Assembly (NCBI GenBank): GCA_022572865.1
Contig: JACZVB010000146.1
Coordinates: 1 to 5,064 of the forward strand
DNA length: 5,064 nt
Source: Chloroflexota bacterium
GTDB taxonomy: Bacteria; Chloroflexota; Dehalococcoidia; Plut-88900
Reading direction: 5' to 3'
The notes under the pieces are model-generated. The model did no database searches and was not told the DNA's origin. It saw only the letters and a program-made list of their open reading frames with translations. The position numbers were made by a program, and so were the translations under genes. The stretch's first letter is position 1. Each line of letters starts with the position of its first letter. Below are positions 1 to 5,064 of this stretch, piece by piece.

Positions 1-1
1 G

Positions 2-145
2 GGGCCCGAGGTCATCAACTCGGCCCGTCGGCAGCAGGGGCTGATCCACCTGTTCAAGGGGCCGTGCCGCTACGGCTGCTGTGCAAGCTGCCCCCTGGGC
101 CTCGCCCTGGCGGACCGGGAGGTAGCGGTCGCTCCCGTCTCTTGA
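2..145 (+). CDS. C-terminal fragment of a probable DUF2851-family protein
   Basis: Only the last 47 residues are present; the gene enters from the left edge and ends at TGA 143-145. The visible tail contains NSARRQQGLIHLFKG (residues 6-20 of the fragment), then four cysteines in a C-x3-CC-x2-C pattern (fragment residues 22, 26, 27, 30), and a short hydrophobic end. An 'ARRQQGLIHLY'-like stretch followed by a cysteine cluster is what I recall from the C-terminus of DUF2851 proteins, whose function is unknown. The cysteines could bind a metal, but that is inference. The gene converges on tsaD with 82 nt between the two stop codons. The assignment rests on a short remembered motif, so the family call is moderate, although the frame itself looks real. 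Confidence 0.55.
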   Translation, partial: GPEVINSARRQQGLIHLFKGPCRYGCCASCPLGLALADREVAVAPVS

Positions 146-210
146 TTGCCCAGTCGGAGGTTCCGCGCATGCAGCCGAGGTGATGCCTGCCGTGAGGTCA
201 ATTCGGCGGG

Positions 211-228
211 GCCGGAGGCCTCTCCGGC
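211..228. terminator. Hairpin between convergent genes, possible weak bidirectional terminator
   Basis: GCCGGAG (211-217) and CTCCGGC (222-228) form a perfect 7-bp GC-rich stem with a 4-nt loop. It lies between the convergent DUF2851-like gene and tsaD and touches the tsaD stop codon (TAG, 230-228 on the minus strand). Neither strand has a T-tract after the stem, so it does not meet the usual intrinsic terminator form. The location is the main argument for a termination role. Confidence 0.3.
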
Positions 229-1277
229 TAAGCGACTGCCGGGGCCATGGGGAGATTGGGGTACACCTCCATGTCCCAGTCCTCTTCCTCGCCCTTCAGC
301 AGGTGGCGGTAGCCGCAGGCGGCTATCATGGCGGCGTTGTCGGTGCACAGGATGGGGGGAGGACAATGGAGGGGTACGGGGCTGCGCCGGGCCATGGCGC
401 TGCGGAGGCTGCCGTTGGCGGCCACGCCCCCGGACAGGAGCACCTGGCCCACTTCCCACCTTCGGGCGGCATGACAGGTCTTCTCCACCAGAACATCAAC
501 CACCGCCTCCTGGAAACCGGCGGCGACGTCGGCTACCGGAGCAGGGGGCCGGGCCGGGTCGATCCTCGCGCCCTCCCCCTCGTCCACGATGCCCAGGTCC
601 CTTGCGGCCCGGATAACCGCCGTCTTCAGGCCGCTGAAGCTGAAATCATCGGTGCCCCTGAGCCAGGCCCTGGGAAACGGATGGGGGCTGGTCCCCTGGC
701 GGGCCACCCTCTCGATCACGGGCCCCCCCGGGTAGCCCAGGCCCATGACCCTGGCCACCTTGTCGAAGGCCTCGCCCGCGGCATCGTCCCGGGTCCTTCC
801 CAGCAGGGTGTAGTCCCCGTGGCCCTTCATCAGCACCAGGTCGGTATGCCCGCCCGATGCGATTAGGCACAGACAGGGAAACTCCGGCTCCTGGACGTCC
901 TGGCCCGCATCCACCAGCCAGTTGGCGTAAACGTGGCCCTCCAGGTGGTTTACCCCGACCAGGGGAATCCCGTGTCCCAGGGCCAGGGCCTTGGCCATGT
1001 TTACCCCCACCAGGAGGGCCCCCGCCAGTCCCGGGCCCTTGGTTACGGCTATGCCTTCCAGGTCACTCCAGGTTACCCCCGCCTCTTCCAGGGCCAGGGT
1101 GACCACGGGGACGATCTGCAGAATGTGCTGCCGGGAGGCCACCTCGGGCACCACCCCGCCGTACCTGGCGTGGATCTCTACCTGAGAGGAGATTACGTTG
1201 GAGTGGATGAGCACCCCGTTCTCCACCACCGCCGCCGCGGTCTCATCGCATGAGGTCTCGATTCCCAGTACAAGCAC
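228..1277 (-). CDS. tsaD: TsaD, tRNA N6-adenosine threonylcarbamoyltransferase
   Basis: TsaD transfers the threonylcarbamoyl group from threonylcarbamoyl-AMP to A37 of tRNAs that read ANN codons, forming t6A. It acts in the cytoplasm with TsaB and TsaE; TsaC makes the intermediate. The 349-residue product has normal family length and an ASKHA fold. It opens with [10 protein letters not shown] (residues 4-13). The metal-binding HLEGH is at 111-115, SGGH at 141-144, a [10 protein letters not shown] segment at 164-173, FSFSGLKTA at 212-220, GGVAANG at 283-289 and CTDNAAMIA at 311-319, where D313 would be the third metal ligand. The start is GTG (1277-1275), chosen because the conserved N-terminus begins there. 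A GAGGG (1294-1290) lies 12 nt upstream, a rather long spacing. The gene follows the nuclease gene in the same direction after 68 nt, so co-transcription is plausible. No other t6A gene is visible in the window. Confidence 0.97.
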   Translation of the reverse strand: MLVLGIETSCDETAAAVVENGVLIHSNVISSQVEIHARYGGVVPEVASRQHILQIVPVVTLALEEAGVTWSDLEGIAVTKGPGLAGALLVGVNMAKALALGHGIPLVGVNHLEGHVYANWLVDAGQDVQEPEFPCLCLIASGGHTDLVLMKGHGDYTLLGRTRDDAAGEAFDKVARVMGLGYPGGPVIERVARQGTSPHPFPRAWLRGTDDFSFSGLKTAVIRAARDLGIVDEGEGARIDPARPPAPVADVAAGFQEAVVDVLVEKTCHAARRWEVGQVLLSGGVAANGSLRSAMARRSPVPLHCPPPILCTDNAAMIAACGYRHLLKGEEEDWDMEVYPNLPMAPAVA

Positions 1278-1308
1278 CGCTTCTATTAACCCTCGAATCT
1301 CACATTTG

Positions 1309-1325
1309 CCCGGTTGGACACCGGG
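1309..1325 (-). other. Hairpin in the nuclease-tsaD intergenic gap
   Basis: CCCGGT (1309-1314) and ACCGGG (1320-1325) form a perfect 6-bp stem with a 5-nt loop. It lies in the 68-nt gap after the nuclease stop codon and before the tsaD start. There is no T-tract downstream on the minus strand, so a full terminator is unlikely. It could be an mRNA processing or stabilising element that separates the expression of the two genes, or it could be chance. Nearby are a 10-bp palindrome, GGCAGCTGCC (1330-1339), and a 9-bp direct repeat, CCCTCGAAT (1290-1298 and 1338-1346). Confidence 0.3.
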
Positions 1326-1345
1326 TAGAGGCAGCTGCCCTCGAA

Positions 1346-2053
1346 TTATCTCTTGACGATTACATTACCATCCCGACGCCATTTCTGGCTCAACAGCTTG
1401 CTGTTATCGAGCAGCCGTTGAAGCGAGTGGTACTTGGATGCTTTCAGATTAGGCGCTCCCAGCGCCTTGGCCGCATCATTGGCAGCCTGGGGCCCCGGTA
1501 TGGAATCCTTGGCGCGACTGGTCCAGCGTTCATGCACCCTCTGCTCCCAGTTTACCGGTGGGCTGGGAGCAGCAGTTTCCGGTTTTCTAGGTACTGGCTT
1601 GGCCGCCGGTACCCCATTAGAGTCCATGTCGATAAACTTGTCGCAGCTGCTTACGAGGCCGCCCGACACCACGGATCTCCTACCGACCCCGATAACGGTT
1701 TTGCCCAAAGTCCTCAGCTTGTTGAACAGGGGTATGAAATCGCTGTCGGAAGAAACTATTACAAACAGGTCTACCGGCGAAGTGTAGGCAAGCTCCACCG
1801 CTTCCACGGCGAGGCATATGTCGCTGGCGTTCTTCCTTCCCCTGGTCTGCCGGAAGTGGTGTACCGCCTCGATGCCAAGCTCCGAGAGCATGCTCCGCTT
1901 GGCGCTCTGGGTCGACCAGTCGGTATACGCCCGCTTGATGATGATTCTTCCTTCGCTCGATACCTGCTCTAGAAGAGACCGTATCGGCTCCAGGCCCGTG
2001 TTTTCATAATCGATGAGCACGGCGACATTTCGTTGTTTATCGGTATTGTTCAT
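1346..2053 (-). CDS. NYN-domain (LabA/DUF88-type) PIN-like nuclease
   Basis: The 235-residue product begins with a NYN domain (about residues 8-145), a PIN-like fold found in RNA-cleaving enzymes. The expected acidic residues are visible: VLIDYEN at 12-18 (D15), KNASD at 74-78 (D78) and SSDSDF at 101-106 (D103, D105). These would hold the divalent metal. The central helices and the [12 protein letters not shown] stretch (122-133) fit the LabA/DUF88 branch. A proline-rich linker (about 148-166) leads to a basic C-terminal segment (about 167-235) with a [13 protein letters not shown] helix-like part and a final GNVIVKR. It may be a small winged-helix or other nucleic-acid-binding module, but I do not recognise it securely. 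ATG at 2053 is preceded by no good ribosome binding site, only GGTGG directly before it. A substrate cannot be read from the sequence. A long open frame lies antisense to this gene and is treated as a shadow because the NYN motifs are intact. Confidence 0.88.
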   Translation of the reverse strand: MNNTDKQRNVAVLIDYENTGLEPIRSLLEQVSSEGRIIIKRAYTDWSTQSAKRSMLSELGIEAVHHFRQTRGRKNASDICLAVEAVELAYTSPVDLFVIVSSDSDFIPLFNKLRTLGKTVIGVGRRSVVSGGLVSSCDKFIDMDSNGVPAAKPVPRKPETAAPSPPVNWEQRVHERWTSRAKDSIPGPQAANDAAKALGAPNLKASKYHSLQRLLDNSKLLSQKWRRDGNVIVKR

Positions 2054-2105
2054 CCACCGAGTCCAGTCTATTGAGCCACTCTTCCTTTTTTCAAACTTAG
2101 TCGAA

Positions 2106-2111
2106 AGTATA
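2106..2111 (-). promoter_or_regulatory. Extended -10 promoter for the NYN nuclease gene
   Basis: Read on the minus strand, the sequence is TGG followed by TATACT, a five-of-six match to TATAAT with the TGn extension. No convincing -35 is seen 17 nt upstream, which is common for extended -10 promoters. The predicted start of transcription is near 2099, leaving a leader of about 46 nt before the ATG at 2053. It is placed by motif and position only. Confidence 0.5.
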
Positions 2112-2153
2112 CCATGCAGCGCTCAGGGGGCTATGGAGATCTGCGTATTCCCG

Positions 2154-2184
2154 TTGTACGGCTATCTGTGCGCTTTGATATAAT
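2154..2184 (+). promoter_or_regulatory. Promoter for proB with extended consensus -10
   Basis: TATAAT (2179-2184) is a perfect -10 hexamer and is preceded by TGA, giving an extended -10. TTGTAC (2154-2159) could be a weak -35, with a long 19-nt spacer. Transcription would start near 2190. This helps decide the proB start: the ATG at 2200 would have a leader of only about 10 nt and no ribosome binding site, while the ATG at 2233 gives a leader of about 43 nt. Confidence 0.6.
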
Positions 2185-2213
2185 GACCTACGCTTTTTCA
2201 TGTGTTGCGTCCC

Positions 2214-2220
2214 GAAGGGG
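2214..2220 (+). promoter_or_regulatory. Ribosome binding site supporting the proB start at 2233
   Basis: GAAGGGG is the only purine-rich Shine-Dalgarno-like stretch near the start of proB. It lies 12 nt before the ATG at 2233, which is longer than usual. It falls inside the frame that would be translated from the ATG at 2200, so it favours the later start. Confidence 0.4.
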
Positions 2221-2232
2221 ACAAGTCGCTCT

Positions 2233-3414
2233 ATGACCAGATCAGCCGACATCCGCACCACCCATGCCACCCCCGGCCCCGGTGAGAAGACCCTGGGCAA
2301 GGCGAATTACCGCCGCATCGTGGTCAAGCTGGGGAGCAACCTGCTGACCGGCGGGGGCCAGGGCCTGAATATGGAGGGCATGGCCTCCCTGGTGGGACAG
2401 GTGGCCCGGCTGCACCGGATGGGCGTCGAGGTGCTGGTGGTCACATCGGGGGCCATCGCTTCGGGCAGGGCCCTCCTGGACCGTATACCCGACCATCGAG
2501 GGGTTCCCCTGCGCCAGGTCCTGGCCTCGGTGGGACAGGGCAGGCTGATGCAGGCCTACGACAACCTCTTCGGCGAGTACGGTATAACGGTGGCCCAGGC
2601 CCTGGTTTCCCGGGGCGACCTCTCCGACAGGCTGGGCTATCTGAACGTGCGCAACACCCTCAATACCCTGCTGGACCTGGGGGTGGTGCCCATAATAAAT
2701 GAGAACGATGTAGTGGCGGTGGAGGAGATCCAGGAGACCCGCTTCGGCGATAACGACAACCTTTCGGCCATGGTGGCCAACCTGGTGGACGCCGACCTGC
2801 TGATGCTCCTCACTGACACGGCCGGCCTCTACACCGCCGACCCCCACCAGGCCCCGGATGCCACCCTCATATCCCGGGTGGAGGAGATCGATGGGGAGAT
2901 CGAGGCCCTGGCGGGAGGGACCGGCAACCCCCAGGGAGTCGGGGGCATGGTCACCAAGGTGCAGGCGGCCCGCCTGGCCACGGCGTCGGGGGTGGAGGTG
3001 GTCATCGCCGACGGGCGGGAGGAGGACGTGGTCCTTCGACTGGCCCGGGGCGAGTCCCTGGGGACGCATTTCCCCGCCTCGACCACCAAGATGGAGAGCC
3101 GGAAGCGGTGGATGCTCAGCGGCCTCAACTCCCGGGGCGCCCTTCGGGTGGACCTGGGCGCAGCCAGAGCCCTGATGAAGGGGGGCAAGAGCCTCCTGCC
3201 CGCGGGGGTAGTGGCGGTGGAGGGGGAATTCCAACGAGGTGATGTTGTGAGCATACTGGACGGGGAGGGCACCCGCATCGCCTGCGGGCTGGCCAACTAC
3301 GATGCCGGCGAGACGGCGAAGATCAAGGGGGCCCATTCCCGGGAGATCCAGGGGCTCCTGGGCCACGAGTACGGGGAAGAGGTGGTGCACCGGAGTAACC
3401 TGGTGCTGCTATAA
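2233..3414 (+). CDS. proB: Glutamate 5-kinase (ProB) with PUA domain
   Basis: ProB phosphorylates L-glutamate with ATP to gamma-glutamyl phosphate, the first and normally proline-inhibited step of proline synthesis in the cytoplasm. From ATG 2233 the product has 393 residues. The amino-acid-kinase domain spans about residues 26-270: VVKLGSNLLT (30-39) at the phosphate-binding start, TSGAIASGR (71-79), INENDVVAVEE (155-165), FGDNDNLSA (171-179), LTDTAGLY (193-200) and GVGGMVTKVQAA (235-246), where valine replaces the usual threonine of GTGGM. A PUA domain follows at about 290-380. The N-terminus carries about 25 poorly conserved residues before the kinase core, so the true start could differ slightly. 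An in-frame ATG at 2200 would add 11 residues but sits only about 10 nt after the predicted transcription start. The gene is divergent from the nuclease gene and is not followed by proA, its usual pathway partner. Confidence 0.96.
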   Translation: MTRSADIRTTHATPGPGEKTLGKANYRRIVVKLGSNLLTGGGQGLNMEGMASLVGQVARLHRMGVEVLVVTSGAIASGRALLDRIPDHRGVPLRQVLASVGQGRLMQAYDNLFGEYGITVAQALVSRGDLSDRLGYLNVRNTLNTLLDLGVVPIINENDVVAVEEIQETRFGDNDNLSAMVANLVDADLLMLLTDTAGLYTADPHQAPDATLISRVEEIDGEIEALAGGTGNPQGVGGMVTKVQAARLATASGVEVVIADGREEDVVLRLARGESLGTHFPASTTKMESRKRWMLSGLNSRGALRVDLGAARALMKGGKSLLPAGVVAVEGEFQRGDVVSILDGEGTRIACGLANYDAGETAKIKGAHSREIQGLLGHEYGEEVVHRSNLVLL

Positions 3415-3422
3415 AGACTATT

Positions 3423-3519
3423 TGTCACCCCGAGTCCCCCGTTGAAATCGGGGAGCGAGGGGTCTGGGGCGGGGTAAGCACCCTCCACTCCAGAATCTTC
3501 ACTACATTCAGAATGACAG
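3423..3519. repeat. Palindromic repeat unit, copy 1
   Basis: This unit begins TGTCACCCCGAG (3423-3434), contains TCTGGGGCGGGGT (3463-3475) and ends TTCAGAATGACAG (3507-3519). The same three blocks recur in the same order in copy 2: 10 of 12, 12 of 13 and 13 of 13 bases match. It also holds the small stem CCCCG/CGGGG (3437-3441 with 3449-3453). It looks like a short intergenic palindromic (REP- or MITE-like) element without coding capacity. Confidence 0.7.
3427..3463 (+). terminator. Imperfect nested hairpin after proB, possible terminator
   Basis: An outer stem ACCCC/GGGGT (3427-3431 with 3459-3463) encloses an inner stem CCCCG/CGGGG (3437-3441 with 3449-3453), separated by an internal loop. 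It starts 12 nt after the proB stop codon. No T-tract follows, so any termination would be weak or factor-assisted. The structure is part of repeat copy 1 and may simply belong to that element. Confidence 0.3.
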
Positions 3520-3536
3520 AATAGTAGCTGTCATTC
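3511..3536. repeat. Perfect 9-bp inverted repeat at the join of the two repeat units
   Basis: GAATGACAG (3511-3519) and CTGTCATTC (3528-3536) are exact reverse complements separated by 8 nt (AATAGTAG). The left arm ends copy 1 and the right arm begins copy 2. The two units are therefore arranged head to tail, each with its own ends inverted. Confidence 0.75.
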
Positions 3537-3610
3537 CGAGGGATCTGAGCGACCGAGGAATCTGGGGAGGGGTCCCGAGTATCGGGACAAGCCGGGTTTC
3601 AGAATGACAG
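3528..3610. repeat. Palindromic repeat unit, copy 2, with 9-bp terminal inverted repeats
   Basis: CTGTCATTC (3528-3536) and GAATGACAG (3602-3610) are perfect terminal inverted repeats around an 83-nt unit. Inside are TCTGGGGAGGGGT (3561-3573), shared with copy 1, and a perfect 7-bp hairpin, GTCCCGA/TCGGGAC (3572-3578 with 3582-3588), on a 3-nt loop. There is no open frame of note inside. The layout is that of a miniature non-autonomous element or REP-type palindrome; no transposase is present in the window. Confidence 0.7.
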
Positions 3611-3620
3611 ACAGTAAGAG

Positions 3621-3627
3621 AGAAGGG
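3621..3627 (+). promoter_or_regulatory. Ribosome binding site of the methyltransferase gene
   Basis: AGAAGGG lies 4 nt before the ATG at 3632, within a purine-rich stretch, and supports that start codon. The gap upstream is filled by the repeat units and I see no convincing promoter in it, so the gene may rely on read-through from proB or on a promoter within the repeats. Confidence 0.55.
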
Positions 3628-3631
3628 TTCG

Positions 3632-5064
3632 ATGCCCGAGCTTAAGACCAACGTCCTCTATTACGGCGACAACCTGGACATCCTCCGGAACTACATCCCG
3701 GACGAGTCCGTTGACCTAGTCTACCTGGACCCGCCTTTTAACTCCAACGCCTCATACAATGTGCTTTTCAAAGAGCCGACGGGAGAACGGTCTGCCGCCC
3801 AGATCAAGGCCTTCGACGACACCTGGCACTGGGACACGGCTGCGGAGCTCACATACCAGGAAATCGTTACCAACAGCCCGCTAGAGATTAGCAAGATGGT
3901 GGAGGCGATGCGGTGGTTCATCGGCAGCAATGACATGATGGTCTACCTGGTAATGATGACCATCCGGTTAATAGAGCTTAGGCAAGCACTAAAACCTACT
4001 GGCTCCCTATATCTACATTGTGATCCCACGGCAAGCCATTACCTAAAAGTTGTAATGGACACTATCTTTGGTAAAGGGAACTTCAGGAATGAGATCGTTT
4101 GGCGCCGAACAGGATCGTACAACCAACCCAAAAGATATGGGCCTATACACGATATTCTTTTGTTTTATAGTAAATCCAATGCGTATTTTTTCAAGAGGAA
4201 TACACGTGCGTTCTTGCGAGGTCATGTCGATTCTTATTTCCGTAAACAAGATGACAGAGGTAAATACTGGACAAACGCTTTAACAGGTGCAGGCACACGC
4301 AGAGGGGAATCAGGCCTCGCATGGAGAGGTTTTAATCCTACGGATCGAGGTCGACACTGGGCTGTACCTGGCACCATAACCGTCGAACTGGAGATTCCGG
4401 CAACATTATCTGTTCAGGAAAAGCTCGAGGCACTATATCAGCAGGGGTATATCCAATTGCCCTCTGAGGGTTCAAAGGCTATGCCTACATTCAAACAGTA
4501 TCTCGACGATTCCAAGGGAATACCATATCAAGATATTTGGGCCTACCAGCCTCATACTAAGGGTGTGTTATATAACACTGACGACTGTATTGATGATGAC
4601 GTACGTTGGCTTCCTAGACAAGCCAAGCTCGAAACGAGCGAGCGACTCGGGTATCAAACGCAAAAACCGTTAGGGTTACTCCAACGGATAATTAAGTCTA
4701 GCTCCAGTGAAGGCGATGTCGTGCTGGACCCTTTCTGTGGATGCGGCACAGCGGTGGTGGCGGCACACAAGTTGAACCGCAAATGGATTGGGATAGACCT
4801 GACCCACCTGGCCATTGCGGTTATGAGGAAGCGGCTACGGGACAGCTTCCCAGGCATTCAACTCGAAGTCATTGGCGAACCCGTTGATGTGGAGGGGGCA
4901 AAGGCCCTCGCCAAGCAAGACCGTTATCAGTTTCAGTGGTGGGCCCTGTCCCTAGTAGATGCGCTACCCGTTCAAGAGGAGAGGAAAAAAGGGGCCGATA
5001 AGGGCATGGACGGGGTCATAACCTTCATAGACGGCCCCTCCAATAAGGTGGAGCGGGCCATAGT
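3632..5064 (+). CDS. Beta-class DNA methyltransferase with start of an Mrr-like nuclease domain (3' end missing)
   Basis: The frame is open from ATG 3632 to the window edge: 477 full codons, no stop. The enzyme should methylate adenine N6 or cytosine N4 in DNA using S-adenosylmethionine. YGDNLDIL (11-18) precedes the catalytic DPPF (33-36, motif IV). The AdoMet-binding motif comes late: TQKP (343-346), DPFCGCGT (366-373, motif I) and IGIDL (386-390, motif II). Motif IV before motif I marks the beta class, as in type III Mod and many solitary enzymes. Residues about 155-180 (EIVWRR, HDILLFYSK) look like motifs V-VIII, and about 190-340 would be target recognition. After the methyltransferase core, YQFQWWALSLVDA (432-444) and KKGADKGMDGVITF (452-465) resemble the start of an Mrr-type PD-(D/E)XK nuclease domain, with D460 as the candidate metal ligand. 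The expected (Q/E)-x-K half lies beyond the edge. The gene therefore may be a fused modification-restriction enzyme; methylation alone is the safe call. Confidence 0.9.
   Translation, partial: MPELKTNVLYYGDNLDILRNYIPDESVDLVYLDPPFNSNASYNVLFKEPTGERSAAQIKAFDDTWHWDTAAELTYQEIVTNSPLEISKMVEAMRWFIGSNDMMVYLVMMTIRLIELRQALKPTGSLYLHCDPTASHYLKVVMDTIFGKGNFRNEIVWRRTGSYNQPKRYGPIHDILLFYSKSNAYFFKRNTRAFLRGHVDSYFRKQDDRGKYWTNALTGAGTRRGESGLAWRGFNPTDRGRHWAVPGTITVELEIPATLSVQEKLEALYQQGYIQLPSEGSKAMPTFKQYLDDSKGIPYQDIWAYQPHTKGVLYNTDDCIDDDVRWLPRQAKLETSERLGYQTQKPLGLLQRIIKSSSSEGDVVLDPFCGCGTAVVAAHKLNRKWIGIDLTHLAIAVMRKRLRDSFPGIQLEVIGEPVDVEGAKALAKQDRYQFQWWALSLVDALPVQEERKKGADKGMDGVITFIDGPSNKVERAI

Noticed and set aside
180..866. 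A 228-codon open frame on the plus strand opposite tsaD.
   Set aside because: It is antisense to the conserved tsaD motifs, with no family resemblance and no supported start.
1250..1972. A 240-codon open frame on the plus strand opposite the NYN nuclease.
   Set aside because: The minus-strand frame has all the NYN acidic motifs, while the plus-strand product shows no domain. It also begins inside the tsaD start region.
2200..2232. Longer proB start at ATG 2200.
   Set aside because: It has no ribosome binding site and lies only about 10 nt after the predicted transcription start; the later ATG fits better.
2097..2300. A 67-codon minus-strand frame crossing the proB start.
   Set aside because: It overlaps both predicted divergent promoters and the proB N-terminus, and its product shows no known motif.
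2242..3390. A 382-codon open frame on the minus strand opposite proB.
   Set aside because: It lies fully antisense to a clearly conserved glutamate 5-kinase. Its product is rich in H, Q, G and L with no recognisable motif, as expected from the reverse of GC-rich coding DNA.
3415..3631. CRISPR array.
   Set aside because: There are only two units, of unequal length, with inverted ends and no regular repeat-spacer spacing. They fit palindromic intergenic elements instead.
4654..4857. A 67-codon minus-strand frame inside the methyltransferase.
   Set aside because: It is antisense to the DPFCGCGT and IGIDL motifs of the methyltransferase and is a shadow frame.

Overview
The window comes from a moderately GC-rich bacterial chromosome. 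Four ordinary-looking genes sit beside a repeat-bearing junction that leads into a DNA-modification gene running off the right edge. The organism cannot be named from this sequence. The style of the housekeeping genes and the short 'TGTCATTC...GAATGACA' palindromic repeats would fit a Chloroflexota (Dehalococcoidia-like) genome, but that is a tentative inference.

Left part (1-2053): the 3' end of a rightward gene with a cysteine-rich tail (probably DUF2851 family) converges on a leftward pair. The pair is an NYN/LabA-type PIN-like nuclease gene (2053 to 1346) followed after 68 nt by tsaD (1277 to 228). tsaD makes the tRNA-modifying t6A transferase subunit and starts with GTG. A perfect 7-bp hairpin lies at the convergent end.

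Middle (2054-3414): a short divergent control region carries an extended -10 promoter on each strand, one for the nuclease gene and one for proB. proB encodes glutamate 5-kinase with an amino-acid-kinase domain and a C-terminal PUA domain, the first step of proline synthesis. The position of its promoter argues for the ATG at 2233 rather than the longer frame from 2200.

Right part (3415-5064): a gap of about 217 nt is filled by two related palindromic repeat units (about 97 and 82 nt) with several hairpins. After it comes a beta-class DNA methyltransferase. Its methyltransferase core is complete, and its C-terminus enters what looks like an Mrr-type nuclease domain that the window cuts off. 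The middle of this gene is much more AT-rich than its two ends, which suggests a swapped target-recognition segment. The most interesting part of the window is this candidate methyltransferase-nuclease fusion behind a repeat boundary. I do not see a clearly new multi-gene system.
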